64,000 nt of DNA, from contig NZ_JAANPA010000004.1 in NCBI RefSeq assembly GCF_011320075.1, forward strand, positions 1-64,000. The letters are read 5' to 3'. The notes beneath the pieces are model-generated. The model was not told the DNA's origin, did not search any database, and saw only the letters and a list, made by a program, of their open reading frames with translations. Source of the DNA: Sphingosinicella sp. YJ22 (GTDB taxonomy: Bacteria; Pseudomonadota; Alphaproteobacteria; Sphingomonadales; Sphingomonadaceae). Shown here piece after piece: positions 33,203 through 42,752 of this stretch (its first letter is position 1; the number at the start of each line of letters is the position of its first letter). Both the position numbers and the translations under genes were made by a program.

Positions 33203-33505
33203 GTGCCGACTTTGAAGCTCTCGCTCGAGGAAGGGTTCGACGATGACCATGTCATCGTGACCGCCAACGGCAAGACGCTTGCCGACGAAAGCGGCGTGAC
33301 GACGCGCTATCAGATCAGCCTCGCGCGCCTCCTCGACCTGGCGCTCGCCGGAGACGAGGGGGAGTTGGTGGTCTCGCTTCCGGAAAGGGGGCTGGAAGCG
33401 AGACTGCCGCTCGGTGCGGGCCCGCCGAGCCACCTGCGCGTATCGGTGACCCGCGACGGCCGCGGCCTCGACCTCAGCACCGAAGACCCGATCGGCTTCG
33501 CCTGA
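33203..33505 (+). CDS. small beta-rich protein downstream of the metzincin
   Basis: A 100-residue protein starting at GTG 33203 with AGGGAAAG upstream. Alternating hydrophobic residues (LKLSLEEGF, HVIVTANGK, RYQISLARLLDLAL, ELVVSLPERGLEARLPLG, HLRVSVTRDGRGLDLS) predict an all-beta sandwich. It has no signal peptide, cysteine or enzyme motif. Same orientation and 59 bp after the metzincin, but separated by a strong terminator, so it is made at a different level. A binding partner, inhibitor or cofactor of the protease is a plausible guess only. Confidence 0.65.
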   Translation: MPTLKLSLEEGFDDDHVIVTANGKTLADESGVTTRYQISLARLLDLALAGDEGELVVSLPERGLEARLPLGAGPPSHLRVSVTRDGRGLDLSTEDPIGFA

Positions 33506-33508
33506 TCC

Positions 33509-34909
33509 TCAGCGCGCCGGCGCCGGCTCTATCCGCTCGGGCGCGTTGGCCGCTTCCGCCAGCATCGCCGTCCAGGCCGCGACATTCTGCCTCAGCTGGG
33601 CCGGGTCGACCTTGTCGAGCGTGTCGTCGGGAGTGTGGTGGAAGTCGAAATAGCGGGTGCCGTCCTGGCTGAGGTCGACCGCCGCAATGCCCGCGCGCGC
33701 CCAGGCGCCGAGGTCGGCGCCGCCGCCCGCCGGCTGCCGGCCCGCCGCGATTCCGAGGGGGGCCAGCGCCGCTGCGATCCGCCGCTGAAGCGCCTCGTTG
33801 CCCGGCGCGAGGTTGAAATTGACCCGCCACACCCGGTCGGCGCCGAAGTCGCTCTCGCCGACCAGCACGACGTCGCCGTCGCCGCGGTGGCGGCGGAAAT
33901 AGTCGGCACCGCCGAACACGCCGATTTCCTCGGAGCCGAACAGCACGACCCGGATCGTCCGGCGCGGCTGGCCGGCGCTCATGACGCGGTGCGCCGCGGC
34001 GGTGGTGATGGCGACTCCTGCGGCATTGTCGAACGCGCCGGTGCCGAGGTCCCAGCTGTCGAGATGGCCGCCGATCAGGATGGTGCCGGCGGCGGGATCG
34101 CTTCCCGGCACCTCGGCGATGACGTTGCCCGACTGGCGCGTGCCGAGCTGGCGCGGGGTCAGCACGAGGCGCAGCCGCACCGGCTGGCGCAGCGCCGCAG
34201 CGCGCCTAAGGACGCGCTGGAGCTGCTCGGCGTCGGGCAGGCTGAGCGCCGCCGCCGGGATCGGCCGAACGCCCTCGGCGAAGCTCTGAACGCCGGTATG
34301 CGGGTTGCGGTGATGGTCGGTGCCGATCGAGCGGACAAGGATCGCCGCCGCGCCGCGCCGCGAGGCAAGCGTCGGCCCTTCGCGGCGGGCGGCGCCGAAC
34401 GGGCCGTAATGGGAGCCGTCCTGGGTCGCCTGCATGGCGTGGTTCACGAACACGATCTTGCCACGCACCTCTTCGGCTGGCGCGGCCTGGAAGGCTTCCA
34501 TGCTGTCATAGCCGACGACCTCGGCCTCGATGCCGGCGGCTGGGGTCGCGCCGCTGTTGCCGAGCGCGGTGAGCACGAGCGGCTGGGGGTAGGGCGACAG
34601 GATCTCCGCCCGCTCGATCCCGCGCTCCCAGTAAGGCACGCCGAACGTCTCGACCCGAACGTTGCTGAAGCCGAGCCCGCGCAGCCGAGCGACCGCCCAT
34701 TGCCGCGCCCGCGCCTCGGCCTCGCTGCCGGCGAGCCGCGGCCCGATCTCGGTGGTCAGGCCCTCGACCAGGTCCCAGGCGAGCCTGTCATTTTCGAGCG
34801 CGTCGTCGCGCAGCTCCGCGACCCGATCGGGGGACGGCGGAGCGGCGGTCTGGGCGATGGCGGTGGAGGAGAGGAGGGCGAGGGCGGCGACAGCGGCGAA
34901 CATCTTCAT
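33509..34909 (-). CDS. M28 family zinc aminopeptidase with PA domain
   Basis: A 466-residue exported peptidase. A signal peptide (MKMFAAVAALALLSSTAIA) is followed by a PA-domain insert (about 125-250, with GKIVFVNH) and the M28 catalytic core. Zinc and catalytic residues are recognisable in GGHLDSWDLGTGAFDNAAG, FGSEEIG and HHTPDDTLDKV. It should remove N-terminal residues from peptides in the periplasm. ATG 34909 was preferred because the signal peptide starts there; the frame to 34960 adds an unlikely basic extension. It converges on the small beta-rich gene, three bases away. Confidence 0.9.
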   Translation of the reverse strand: MKMFAAVAALALLSSTAIAQTAAPPSPDRVAELRDDALENDRLAWDLVEGLTTEIGPRLAGSEAEARARQWAVARLRGLGFSNVRVETFGVPYWERGIERAEILSPYPQPLVLTALGNSGATPAAGIEAEVVGYDSMEAFQAAPAEEVRGKIVFVNHAMQATQDGSHYGPFGAARREGPTLASRRGAAAILVRSIGTDHHRNPHTGVQSFAEGVRPIPAAALSLPDAEQLQRVLRRAAALRQPVRLRLVLTPRQLGTRQSGNVIAEVPGSDPAAGTILIGGHLDSWDLGTGAFDNAAGVAITTAAAHRVMSAGQPRRTIRVVLFGSEEIGVFGGADYFRRHRGDGDVVLVGESDFGADRVWRVNFNLAPGNEALQRRIAAALAPLGIAAGRQPAGGGADLGAWARAGIAAVDLSQDGTRYFDFHHTPDDTLDKVDPAQLRQNVAAWTAMLAEAANAPERIEPAPAR

Positions 34910-35072
34910 GGGGCGCGGTGCTAGCCAATAGCGGCGGCGCGACAAAGCCCTTTCGACCAACCGCGCGGGATGTCGTTCGTCGGAAGCGCGAGTGTTTGCA
35001 AAGGTCCGGTCGAGCCACTAGGTAGCGCGCCAACCTTTCCGTTACCCCACATCATCGGAGCACAGCGCCGCC

Positions 35073-36752
35073 ATGGCCGCCCAATATGCCTTTGTCATGA
35101 AGGACATGACCAAATCCTTCCCCGGCGCCCAGAAGCCGGTGCTGAGCAACATCAACCTGCAATTCTATTTCGGCGCCAAGATCGGCATCGTCGGCCCCAA
35201 CGGCGCCGGCAAGTCGACCCTGATGAAGATCATGGCCGGCATCGACAAGGAATATTCGGGCGAGGCTTGGCCGGGCGAGAACATCACCGTCGGCTACCTG
35301 CCGCAGGAGCCGCAGCTCGATCCCACCAAGACGGTGCTCGAGAATGTCCGCGAGGGCGCCGGCGAGACCGCCGCGATGGTCGATCGCTTCAACGCCATCT
35401 CGGCCGAGATGGGCGATCCCAAGGACGACACCGATTTCGACGCCCTGATGGAGGAGATGGGCGACCTCCAGGCCAAGATCGACGCGGTCGACGGCTGGAC
35501 CCTCGACAACCAGCTCGAGGTCGCGATGGAGGCCCTTCGCTGCCCGCCGGGCGACTGGTCGGTCGAGAATCTGTCGGGCGGTGAAAAGCGCCGGATCGCG
35601 CTCACCCGCCTGCTCATCCAGAAGCCCTCGATCCTGCTCCTCGACGAGCCGACCAACCATCTCGACGCCGAGAGCGTCGAGTGGCTCGAGAACCATCTCA
35701 AGGAATATGCCGGCGCGGTGCTGATGATCACCCACGACCGCTACTTCCTCGACAACGTCGTCGGCTGGATCCTCGAGCTCGATCGCGGAAAATACTTCCC
35801 TTACGAGGGCAATTACTCGACCTACCTCGAGAAGAAGTCCAAGCGGATGGAGCAGGAGGATCGCGAGGAATCCGGCCGCCAGAAGGCGATCAAGGACGAG
35901 CTCGAGTGGATCCGGCAGGGCGCCAAGGGCCGCCAGACCAAGTCCAAGGCGCGTATCGCCAAGTTCGACCAGCTCGTCGAAGCGCAGAAGAACCGCACGC
36001 CCGGCAAGGCCCAGATCGTCATCCAGGTGCCCGAGCGCCTCGGCGGCAAGGTCATCGAGGTCAACAACATCTCCAAGGCCTATGGCGACAAGCTGCTGTT
36101 CGAGGATCTGAGCTTCTCGCTTCCGCCGGGCGGAATCGTCGGCGTGATCGGCCCCAACGGCGCCGGCAAGTCGACCCTGTTCAAGATCATCACCGGCGCC
36201 GAGCAGCCGGACAGCGGCAGCATCGACATCGGCCCGACCGTTCACCTCGGCTATGTCGACCAGAGCCGCGACCATCTCGACGGTAAGAACAACGTCTGGG
36301 AGGAGATCTCCGACGGTTTGGACTATGTGAAGGTCAACGGCCACGACATGTCGACCCGCGCCTATGTCGGAGCGTTCAACTTCAAGGGCCAGGATCAGCA
36401 GAAGAACGTCGGCAAGCTGTCGGGCGGTGAGCGCAACCGGGTCCACATGGCCAAGATGCTGAAGCGCGGCGGCAATGTTCTGCTGCTCGACGAGCCGACC
36501 AACGATCTCGACGTCGAGACCCTCGGCGCGCTCGAGGAAGCGATCGAGAATTTCGCCGGCTGCGCCGTGGTCATCAGCCACGACCGCTTTTTCCTCGACC
36601 GCCTCGCCACCCACATCCTCGCCTTCGAGGGCGACAGCCACGTCGAATGGTTCGAAGGAAACTTCGAAGCCTATGAGGAAGACAAGCGCCGCCGCCTCGG
36701 CGACGCCGCCGACCGGCCGACGCGGATGGCGTATAAAAAGCTGACCCGCTGA
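35073..36752 (+). CDS. ettA: energy-dependent translational throttle protein EttA (ABC-F)
   Basis: A 559-residue ABC-F protein with two ATPase domains and no membrane part. Both Walker A motifs read GPNGAGKST, both signatures LSGGE, and both Walker B/D-loops end LLDEPTNHLDAE or LLDEPTNDLDVE. The EttA arm insert lies in the first domain (about 95-150) and the linker with its KSKRMEQEDRE helix joins the halves. EttA binds the ribosomal E site and gates the first elongation step according to ADP/ATP. Length matches the family. No clear regulatory element is visible in the 163-bp gap upstream. Confidence 0.95.
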   Translation: MAAQYAFVMKDMTKSFPGAQKPVLSNINLQFYFGAKIGIVGPNGAGKSTLMKIMAGIDKEYSGEAWPGENITVGYLPQEPQLDPTKTVLENVREGAGETAAMVDRFNAISAEMGDPKDDTDFDALMEEMGDLQAKIDAVDGWTLDNQLEVAMEALRCPPGDWSVENLSGGEKRRIALTRLLIQKPSILLLDEPTNHLDAESVEWLENHLKEYAGAVLMITHDRYFLDNVVGWILELDRGKYFPYEGNYSTYLEKKSKRMEQEDREESGRQKAIKDELEWIRQGAKGRQTKSKARIAKFDQLVEAQKNRTPGKAQIVIQVPERLGGKVIEVNNISKAYGDKLLFEDLSFSLPPGGIVGVIGPNGAGKSTLFKIITGAEQPDSGSIDIGPTVHLGYVDQSRDHLDGKNNVWEEISDGLDYVKVNGHDMSTRAYVGAFNFKGQDQQKNVGKLSGGERNRVHMAKMLKRGGNVLLLDEPTNDLDVETLGALEEAIENFAGCAVVISHDRFFLDRLATHILAFEGDSHVEWFEGNFEAYEEDKRRRLGDAADRPTRMAYKKLTR

Positions 36753-36819
36753 CGGTAAGTTGCGAAAGTCGCATGCGGCTCTAGGGTTCGGCCAACACAG
36801 GCCTTTCCTGGAGAGTCGC

Positions 36820-38643
36820 ATGCGTCGCCGCACCTTCCTTGCCGCTGCCCCAATCGCCGCCGCCGGCCTCGCCGTGCGGGGTTCGGCGCAGCCGTCGCCG
36901 ACCTCTGTTCCGGGGTCGCAGCGGCCCAGCGACGAGATTTTCGAGCGGCCCGACGTGCGTGCCGGCGACCGTCCCGTCGGCGCCAGCTTCGCGTCGCGCT
37001 CGGCGGTTTACGGGCGGTCAGGCGCGACGGGCACCGCCCATCCGCTCGCGACCCAGGCCGGCATCGACATCCTCAAGGCCGGCGGCTCGGCGGTCGACGC
37101 GGCGATTGCGATCAACGCCTGCCTCGGCTTCCTCGAGCCGACCTCGTGCGGCATCGGCGGCGACGTCTATGCGATGATGTGGGACCCGGCGCAGCGCAAG
37201 GTCGTCGGCCTCGCCGGCTCCGGCCGCTCGCCGCGGGCCCTGAGCCTCGCGACCGTCCGCAGCCGAGCGGTCAACGGCGCGCTTCCGCCTTATGGCGCGG
37301 TCACCGTCTCGGTGCCCGGCGCGGTCGACGGCTGGTGGACCCTCCACCAGCGCTACGGCCGGCTGCCATGGCGCGACCTGTTCGCGCCGGCCATCGCGCT
37401 CTCGGAAGAGGGCGCGCCGGTCCCGGAAATCATCAGCTATTATATGCGCCGCGCCATGGCGAACTTCGCGCGTCGGGCGAGCGAGATGGAGGAAACCGCC
37501 AACGCCCGCGCTGTCTGGGGGGAGGGGCCCGGAGTCGGCCAGATCTTCCGCAATCGCGACCTCGCCCGCACCTACCGCATGATCGCCGAGGGCGGCCGCG
37601 ACGCCTTCTATGACGGACCGATCGCCGACACGATCGAGCGCTACTTCCGCCGAATCGGCGGCTGGATGACCCGCGCCGACCTCGCCGCCCACCGCTCGGA
37701 ATGGAGCGAGCCGCTCGCCACCGACTATCGCGGGGTCACCGTCCATTCGCTCGGCGCCAACACGCAGGGCGCGGCGACCCTGCAGATGCTCAACATGATC
37801 GAGCGGTTCGACATGCGCGCGGCGGGCTTCCAGTCGGCCCGCGCGATCCACATCGCCGCCGAGGCCAAGCGCCTCGCCTATGAGGACCGAGCCCGCTACT
37901 ACGCCGATCCCAATTTCTCGCGCGTGCCCTTCGAATGGCTGGTCTCCAAGGACTATGCTGCCGAGCGCGCCCGGTTGATAAGCCCGACCCGGATCAACCC
38001 GAGCGTCCGTCCCGGCACTGCGCCGTCGCGCGGCGACACCACCTATTTCACCGCCGCCGACCGGTGGGGGATGAGCGTGTCGATGATCCAGTCCAACTTC
38101 CGCGGCATGGGCTCAGGCCTTGTCGCCGACGGACCAGAGGGCCGGACATTGGGCTTCATGTTCCAGGACCGCGGCCAGCTCTTCGCGCTCGAGGACGGCC
38201 ACCCCAATGTCTACGCGCCGGGCAAGCGGCCCTTCCAGACCATCATCCCGGGCTTCGCGACGAAGGACGGTGCGCCGTGGCTGTCCTTCGGAGTGATGGG
38301 CGGCGACATGCAGCCGCAGGGCCAGGCCCAAATCATCATGAACCGCGTCGATTTCGGGCTGGACGTCCAGGCGGCCGGCGATTCCCCGCGCTGGCACCAC
38401 GAAGGCTCGTCGCAGCGCATGGGCGAGGATAGTCCCAATCTCGGGCCGACCGGCCTGCTGCGCCTCGAAAGCGGCGTTCCGGCCGCCACCCGTCAGGCGC
38501 TGGCCGACCTGGGCTGGAGGATCGGCGAACCGGACGGCGGCTTCGGACGCTACCAATGCGTCGAGCACCGCATGGACGGCGAGGAGCGGGTTTACGCGGC
38601 GGCCAGCGAAATGCGCGCGGACGGCTGCGCCCTGGCTTATTAA
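36820..38643 (+). CDS. ggt: gamma-glutamyltransferase, Tat-exported
   Basis: A 607-residue Ntn-hydrolase precursor that self-cleaves and transfers or hydrolyses gamma-glutamyl groups, for example from glutathione. The N-terminus MRRRTFLAAAPIAAAGLAV is a Tat-type signal. Processing is expected before T407 in SRGDTTYFTAADRWG, whose alcohol is the nucleophile. The substrate loop appears as GSGLVADGPEG, not the usual PGSGVLLNN form, so substrate choice may differ. ATG 36820 has CTGGAGAG upstream; the in-frame start at 36760 would bury the signal. Confidence 0.88.
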   Translation: MRRRTFLAAAPIAAAGLAVRGSAQPSPTSVPGSQRPSDEIFERPDVRAGDRPVGASFASRSAVYGRSGATGTAHPLATQAGIDILKAGGSAVDAAIAINACLGFLEPTSCGIGGDVYAMMWDPAQRKVVGLAGSGRSPRALSLATVRSRAVNGALPPYGAVTVSVPGAVDGWWTLHQRYGRLPWRDLFAPAIALSEEGAPVPEIISYYMRRAMANFARRASEMEETANARAVWGEGPGVGQIFRNRDLARTYRMIAEGGRDAFYDGPIADTIERYFRRIGGWMTRADLAAHRSEWSEPLATDYRGVTVHSLGANTQGAATLQMLNMIERFDMRAAGFQSARAIHIAAEAKRLAYEDRARYYADPNFSRVPFEWLVSKDYAAERARLISPTRINPSVRPGTAPSRGDTTYFTAADRWGMSVSMIQSNFRGMGSGLVADGPEGRTLGFMFQDRGQLFALEDGHPNVYAPGKRPFQTIIPGFATKDGAPWLSFGVMGGDMQPQGQAQIIMNRVDFGLDVQAAGDSPRWHHEGSSQRMGEDSPNLGPTGLLRLESGVPAATRQALADLGWRIGEPDGGFGRYQCVEHRMDGEERVYAAASEMRADGCALAY

Positions 38644-38653
38644 GTTCCGCTGA

Positions 38654-40156
38654 TCAGCGCGCCGCGGCGAGCGCCGCCTCGCCCTCGTCGAAGCGCTCAA
38701 CGGCCGCAGGGGAGGGCCGGGTGGCGAGACTGATCAGGATCGTCGAGGCGAAGCTGAGGAAGAAGCCAGGCACCATGGCGTAGAGCACCGCCTCGCTAAA
38801 CGAGCGGCCATCCGGCATCAGCGGAAGAATGCACAGGATAACGGTCCCGGCGCCAACGACGACGCCCGCCAGCGCTCCGGCGAGCGTCAACCGCCGCCAG
38901 GTGAGGCTCAGGATCACCAGCGGGCCGAACGCGGCGCCGAAGCCGGCCCAGGCGTCGCCGACCAGGCCGAGAATGGTGTTGTCGGGCGAGTAGGCCAGCG
39001 CGATCGCCGCCAGCGACACCGCAAGCACCGAGGCCCGGCCCACCGTCACCAGCTCGCGCTGGCTCGCCTCGCGGCGTAGGAAGACTCGATAGAAATCCTC
39101 GGTGAGCGAGCTTGACGAGACCAGGAGCTGCGAGCTGATCGTGCTCATGATCGCCGCCAGCAAAGCGGCATAGAGGAAGCCCGTGATCAGCGGGTGGAAC
39201 AGGATCTGCCCGAGCAGGATGAAGATCGTCTCGGGGTCGTTGACCGGCATGCCGTTGCGGTTGGCGTAAGCGAGTCCGACGAAGCCGGTCGCAAGGGCGC
39301 CGATCAGCGAGATGCCCATCCAGCTCATGCCGATGTTGCGCATCGTCGGAACGTCCTTGACCGAGCGCACCGCCATGAAGCGCGTAATGATGTGCGGCTG
39401 GCCGAAATAGCCGAGGCCCCAGGCCAGCGACGACACGATGCCGAGCGCGGTTGTGCCGGCGAACAGATCCATTGCGGTCGGATTGACGCTGGTCACCGTC
39501 GCCGCGACGCCTCCGTCGAGGGCGAGGAAGGCGACGAGCGGCACCATGACCAGCGCCACGAACATGATGATGCCCTGCACGAAATCGGTGAGGCTCACCG
39601 CGAGAAAGCCGCCGATCAGCGTGTAGATCAGCACGGCGCCGGCAGTGATCCAGAGTCCCAGAGTATAGTCGGCGCCGAACGCGGTTTCGAACAGCTTGCC
39701 GCCGGCGACCATGCCTGACGAGGTGTAGAGGGTGAAGAAGACGATGATGACCAGCGCGGAGACGATCCGCAAAGCGTGGCTGCGGTCGTCCAGGCGCTGC
39801 GAGAAATAAGCGGGAATGGTGATCGCATCGCCGGTTTCCTCGGTGTGTACGCGCAGGCGGGGAGCGACGATCAGGTAGTTGGCCAGGGCGCCGGCAAACA
39901 GGCCGATCGCGATCCAGCTCGCCGACAGGCCGGCGAGATAAGCGGCGCCGGGAAGGCCCATGATCAGCCAGCCGCTCATGTCGGCCGCGCCGGCGGAAAG
40001 CGCCGCGACCGACGGGCTCAGCCGCCGTCCGCCGAGCAGATAGCCGCTGACATCGGCGGTGGATTGGCGCCAGGCATAGACGCCGATCGCGAGCATCGCG
40101 GCGAAATAGATGGCGAGCGAGATGATCGCCCCGGTTTCAACGCCCGCACCCTGCAT
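38654..40156 (-). CDS. putP: sodium/proline symporter
   Basis: A 500-residue sodium:solute symporter with 13 predicted helices. Long stretches follow E. coli PutP, including ALSAGAADMSGWLIMGLPGA, LRVHTEETGDAITIPAYF and SALVIIVFFTLYTSSGMVAGG, so proline is the likely substrate. The helix-8/9 segment QLLVSSSSLTEDFYR contains the Na+-site serines. ATG 40156 was chosen over the longer frame to 40297, which overlaps the carbonic anhydrase gene. It lies 14 bp after that gene's stop on the same strand. Confidence 0.9.
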   Translation of the reverse strand: MQGAGVETGAIISLAIYFAAMLAIGVYAWRQSTADVSGYLLGGRRLSPSVAALSAGAADMSGWLIMGLPGAAYLAGLSASWIAIGLFAGALANYLIVAPRLRVHTEETGDAITIPAYFSQRLDDRSHALRIVSALVIIVFFTLYTSSGMVAGGKLFETAFGADYTLGLWITAGAVLIYTLIGGFLAVSLTDFVQGIIMFVALVMVPLVAFLALDGGVAATVTSVNPTAMDLFAGTTALGIVSSLAWGLGYFGQPHIITRFMAVRSVKDVPTMRNIGMSWMGISLIGALATGFVGLAYANRNGMPVNDPETIFILLGQILFHPLITGFLYAALLAAIMSTISSQLLVSSSSLTEDFYRVFLRREASQRELVTVGRASVLAVSLAAIALAYSPDNTILGLVGDAWAGFGAAFGPLVILSLTWRRLTLAGALAGVVVGAGTVILCILPLMPDGRSFSEAVLYAMVPGFFLSFASTILISLATRPSPAAVERFDEGEAALAAAR

Positions 40157-40170
40157 CGCTCCGCTCTCCC

Positions 40171-40806
40171 TCAGGCCGGCTTGAACTGCCCGCTTTCGGT
40201 ATCGAGCACATGGAGGACGCCGTCGGCAATCGCGAAATAGGCGCCGTGGAGACGGAGCGACCCCGCTTCGACCCGCTCGCGGACCCAGGGAAAGCACATG
40301 AGGTTGCGCAGCGAGATGCGCACGCCCTCATATTCCATGGTGCGGAATGCCTCCGGACCCAAGTCAGGAAATTTGCGTCGAACCCGCTCTCGCGCCTCGT
40401 CGAGCATGTCCACCCAGTGGGAGATGAACTGGCCAGCGCCGGCGCCCTTGCCATCGAACTGGCCGGTCAGCGCCGCCGCGCAGCCGCCGCAGAAGCCATG
40501 GCCCATCACCACCAGCTCCTCGACCTGGAGCTGGGTCACCGCAAACTCCAGCGCCGCCGACACGCCGTGATAGGCATGGTCGGGTTCGTAGGGCGGAACG
40601 AGGTTGGCGACGTTGCGCACGACGAACATCTCGCCGGGACGCGCGTCGAAGATCTGCGACGGATCCACGCGGCTGTCGGAGCAGGCAATGACCATGACCT
40701 TGGGACTCTGGCCCTCGGCGAGCTCCGCCCAGCGCTCGCGCTCGGCGCCCCAGTCGCGGTTGCGGAATCGGCGATAGCCGTCGATGAGGTCGGTGAAACG
40801 CTTCAT
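40171..40806 (-). CDS. beta-class carbonic anhydrase
   Basis: A 211-residue zinc enzyme interconverting CO2 and bicarbonate. The Zn ligands are C42 in ACSDSRVD and the H and C of GHGFCGGC; D44/R46 form the catalytic dyad. The family's [13 protein letters not shown] segment is present. It is divergent from lipA with a 65-bp gap and precedes putP by 14 bp, perhaps as one transcript. Confidence 0.93.
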   Translation of the reverse strand: MKRFTDLIDGYRRFRNRDWGAERERWAELAEGQSPKVMVIACSDSRVDPSQIFDARPGEMFVVRNVANLVPPYEPDHAYHGVSAALEFAVTQLQVEELVVMGHGFCGGCAAALTGQFDGKGAGAGQFISHWVDMLDEARERVRRKFPDLGPEAFRTMEYEGVRISLRNLMCFPWVRERVEAGSLRLHGAYFAIADGVLHVLDTESGQFKPA

Positions 40807-40871
40807 GGGCGCTCGCTAGGCGCGCAAGGGCGGGGCTGGCAAGAGTGCGTCGCAGTCGCTATTTCGCCGCC

Positions 40872-41798
40872 ATGAGCGAGGCCGACCCCATCATCCGCAC
40901 ACCCAAACAGCGCAAGCCCGACTGGATTCGGGTCAAGGCGCCGACCAGCAGAGGCTTTGCCGAGACGCGCAAGCTGATGCGGCGGCTGAACCTCGCGACG
41001 GTGTGCGAGGAAGCGGCCTGCCCGAATATCGGCGAGTGCTGGACCAAGAAGCACGCGACGGTGATGATCCTCGGCGACACCTGCACGCGGGCCTGCGCCT
41101 TCTGCAACGTCAAGACCGGCATGCCGCGCATGGTCGACCCGATGGAGCCTGAGAATGTCGCGGTCGCCGCGGCCGAGCTCGGGCTCAGTCACATCGTCAT
41201 CACCTCGGTCGACCGGGACGACCTCCCGGACGGCGGCGCATCGCAGTTCGTGAAGGTGATCGAGGCGCTTCGCCGCAACACGCCGACCACCACGATCGAG
41301 ATCCTCACGCCCGACTTCCGCAACAAGGCGCAGGCCGCGGTCGAGCGGATCGTCGAAGCGCGGCCCGACGTCTACAACCACAATCTCGAGACGGTGCCGA
41401 GGCTGTACCCGACCATTCGTCCGGGCGCGCGCTATTATGCCTCGCTGCGCCTGCTCGAGAACGTGAAGCGCCATGATCCGACCATCTTCACCAAGTCCGG
41501 CGTCATGGTCGGCCTCGGCGAGGAGCGGCTCGAAATCCACCAGGTGATGGACGACATGCGTTCGGCGGACATCGATTTCCTTACCATGGGCCAGTATCTC
41601 CAACCGACCCCGCGCCACGCCAAGGTCGCCGAGTTCGTCACTCCGCAGGCGTTCAAGGCCTATGGCGCCATCGCCCGCGCCAAGGGTTTCCTGCTCGTCG
41701 CCGCGTCGCCGCTGACCCGTTCCAGCTACCATGCCGGCGACGATTTCGAGCGCCTGCGCGCCGCTCGGGAGGCCAAGTTCGCGAAGGCGACGGCCTGA
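40872..41798 (+). CDS. lipA: lipoyl synthase
   Basis: A 308-residue radical SAM enzyme inserting two sulfurs into octanoyl groups on lipoyl domains. The auxiliary cluster ligands are the three cysteines of [12 protein letters not shown]; the radical SAM cluster motif is CTRACAFC; the C-terminal RSSYHA serine ligates the auxiliary cluster. ATG 40872 gives the usual length; there is no clear ribosome site, and GTG 40845 is an alternative. It is followed four bases later by the COQ10-like gene. Confidence 0.97.
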   Translation: MSEADPIIRTPKQRKPDWIRVKAPTSRGFAETRKLMRRLNLATVCEEAACPNIGECWTKKHATVMILGDTCTRACAFCNVKTGMPRMVDPMEPENVAVAAAELGLSHIVITSVDRDDLPDGGASQFVKVIEALRRNTPTTTIEILTPDFRNKAQAAVERIVEARPDVYNHNLETVPRLYPTIRPGARYYASLRLLENVKRHDPTIFTKSGVMVGLGEERLEIHQVMDDMRSADIDFLTMGQYLQPTPRHAKVAEFVTPQAFKAYGAIARAKGFLLVAASPLTRSSYHAGDDFERLRAAREAKFAKATA

Positions 41799-41802
41799 CG
41801 CG

Positions 41803-42279
41803 ATGCCCAAGCATACGGAAACCCGGAACCTGCCCTACACGCCGGAGCAGATGTTCGACATGGTCGCGGACGTCCGCCGCTATCCGGAATTCCTGCCCTG
41901 GACCGCGGCGGTGCGCATCCGCTCCGACAGCCCGACCGAGACGATCGCCGACCTCGCGGTCGGCTTCAAGGCGATCAAGGAGACCTTCACCAGCCGGGTC
42001 AAGAAGGAACGGCCCCAGTCGATCGAGATCGATTATATCGAGGGGCCGCTTAAGTATCTCCACAACAGCTGGAAGTTCAGCCCGGACGGGCAGGGCGGAA
42101 CCAACATCGACTTCTGCGTCGACTTCGCCTTCAAGAGCCGGATGTTCGAGATGCTCGCCGGCCAAGTGTTCGACCGCGCGCTCAGGAAGATGATCGGCGC
42201 CTTTTGCGAGCGCGCCGAGCAGCTCTACGGGCCGGCCGCGCCCGGCATCAGCAGCTCGAGCGCGCAAAGCGCCGCTTGA
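41803..42279 (+). CDS. COQ10/RatA-type START-domain protein
   Basis: A 158-residue polyketide-cyclase/START fold protein. The opening [29 protein letters not shown] and the closing [27 protein letters not shown] are typical. Eukaryotic COQ10 binds ubiquinone and supports respiration; E. coli RatA was described as a ribosome-associated toxin, so 'toxin' labels on this family are unreliable. It follows lipA at once, a conserved pairing in alphaproteobacteria. The C-terminus overlaps the convergent pncC gene by 55 bp. Confidence 0.88.
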   Translation: MPKHTETRNLPYTPEQMFDMVADVRRYPEFLPWTAAVRIRSDSPTETIADLAVGFKAIKETFTSRVKKERPQSIEIDYIEGPLKYLHNSWKFSPDGQGGTNIDFCVDFAFKSRMFEMLAGQVFDRALRKMIGAFCERAEQLYGPAAPGISSSSAQSAA

Positions 42280-42752
42280 AGCCGAACGCCGCCGCGGCCG
42301 AGGTCGCCGAAATCCTTGAGGTCGGCGACGACCTCGTCCGGGTCCGCGCCGCGGCGCGCCCTTGCGAACACGACGGTTCCCACCGGCTTCTTCTCCGAGC
42401 CGCCGCCGGGCCCCGCGATGCCGGTGATCGCCACCGCGACATCGGCGCCGGTCTTGGCCAGCGCCTGCTGCGCCATCGCCCAGGCGGTGGCGATCGACAC
42501 CGCGCCGAATGTCTCGAGCACGTCCGAATTGACGCCGAGCAGGTCCTGCTTGGCCTCGTTCGAATAAGTGACGAAAGACGCCTCCAAGACCTCTGAACTT
42601 CCCGGGATTTCGGTCAGCGCCGCAGCGACGAGGCCGCCGGTGCAGCTCTCCGCCGTCGCGATGCGAAGGCCGGCAGCGCGGTTGGCGTCGACGACCTTGC
42701 GGGCCATGTCGACCAGCTCGCGGGGGAGGGTGAAGTCGCTTTTCTCGGTCAT
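42225..42752 (-). CDS. pncC: CinA-type nicotinamide-nucleotide amidohydrolase
   Basis: A 175-residue protein equal to the C-terminal domain of CinA (PncC), which deamidates NMN to nicotinate mononucleotide in NAD recycling. [34 protein letters not shown] and [17 protein letters not shown] are diagnostic; the nucleophilic serine is in AESCTGG. The N-terminal MoaB-like domain of full CinA is absent. The ATG overlaps the ispDF stop by 4 bp, so they are coupled. Confidence 0.92.
   Translation of the reverse strand: MTEKSDFTLPRELVDMARKVVDANRAAGLRIATAESCTGGLVAAALTEIPGSSEVLEASFVTYSNEAKQDLLGVNSDVLETFGAVSIATAWAMAQQALAKTGADVAVAITGIAGPGGGSEKKPVGTVVFARARRGADPDEVVADLKDFGDLGRGGVRLQAALCALELLMPGAAGP

Noticed and set aside
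41803-42279. Toxin of a toxin-antitoxin pair (RatA label)
   Set aside because: It is a COQ10-type START protein next to lipA, with no antitoxin partner; housekeeping quinone function is more likely.
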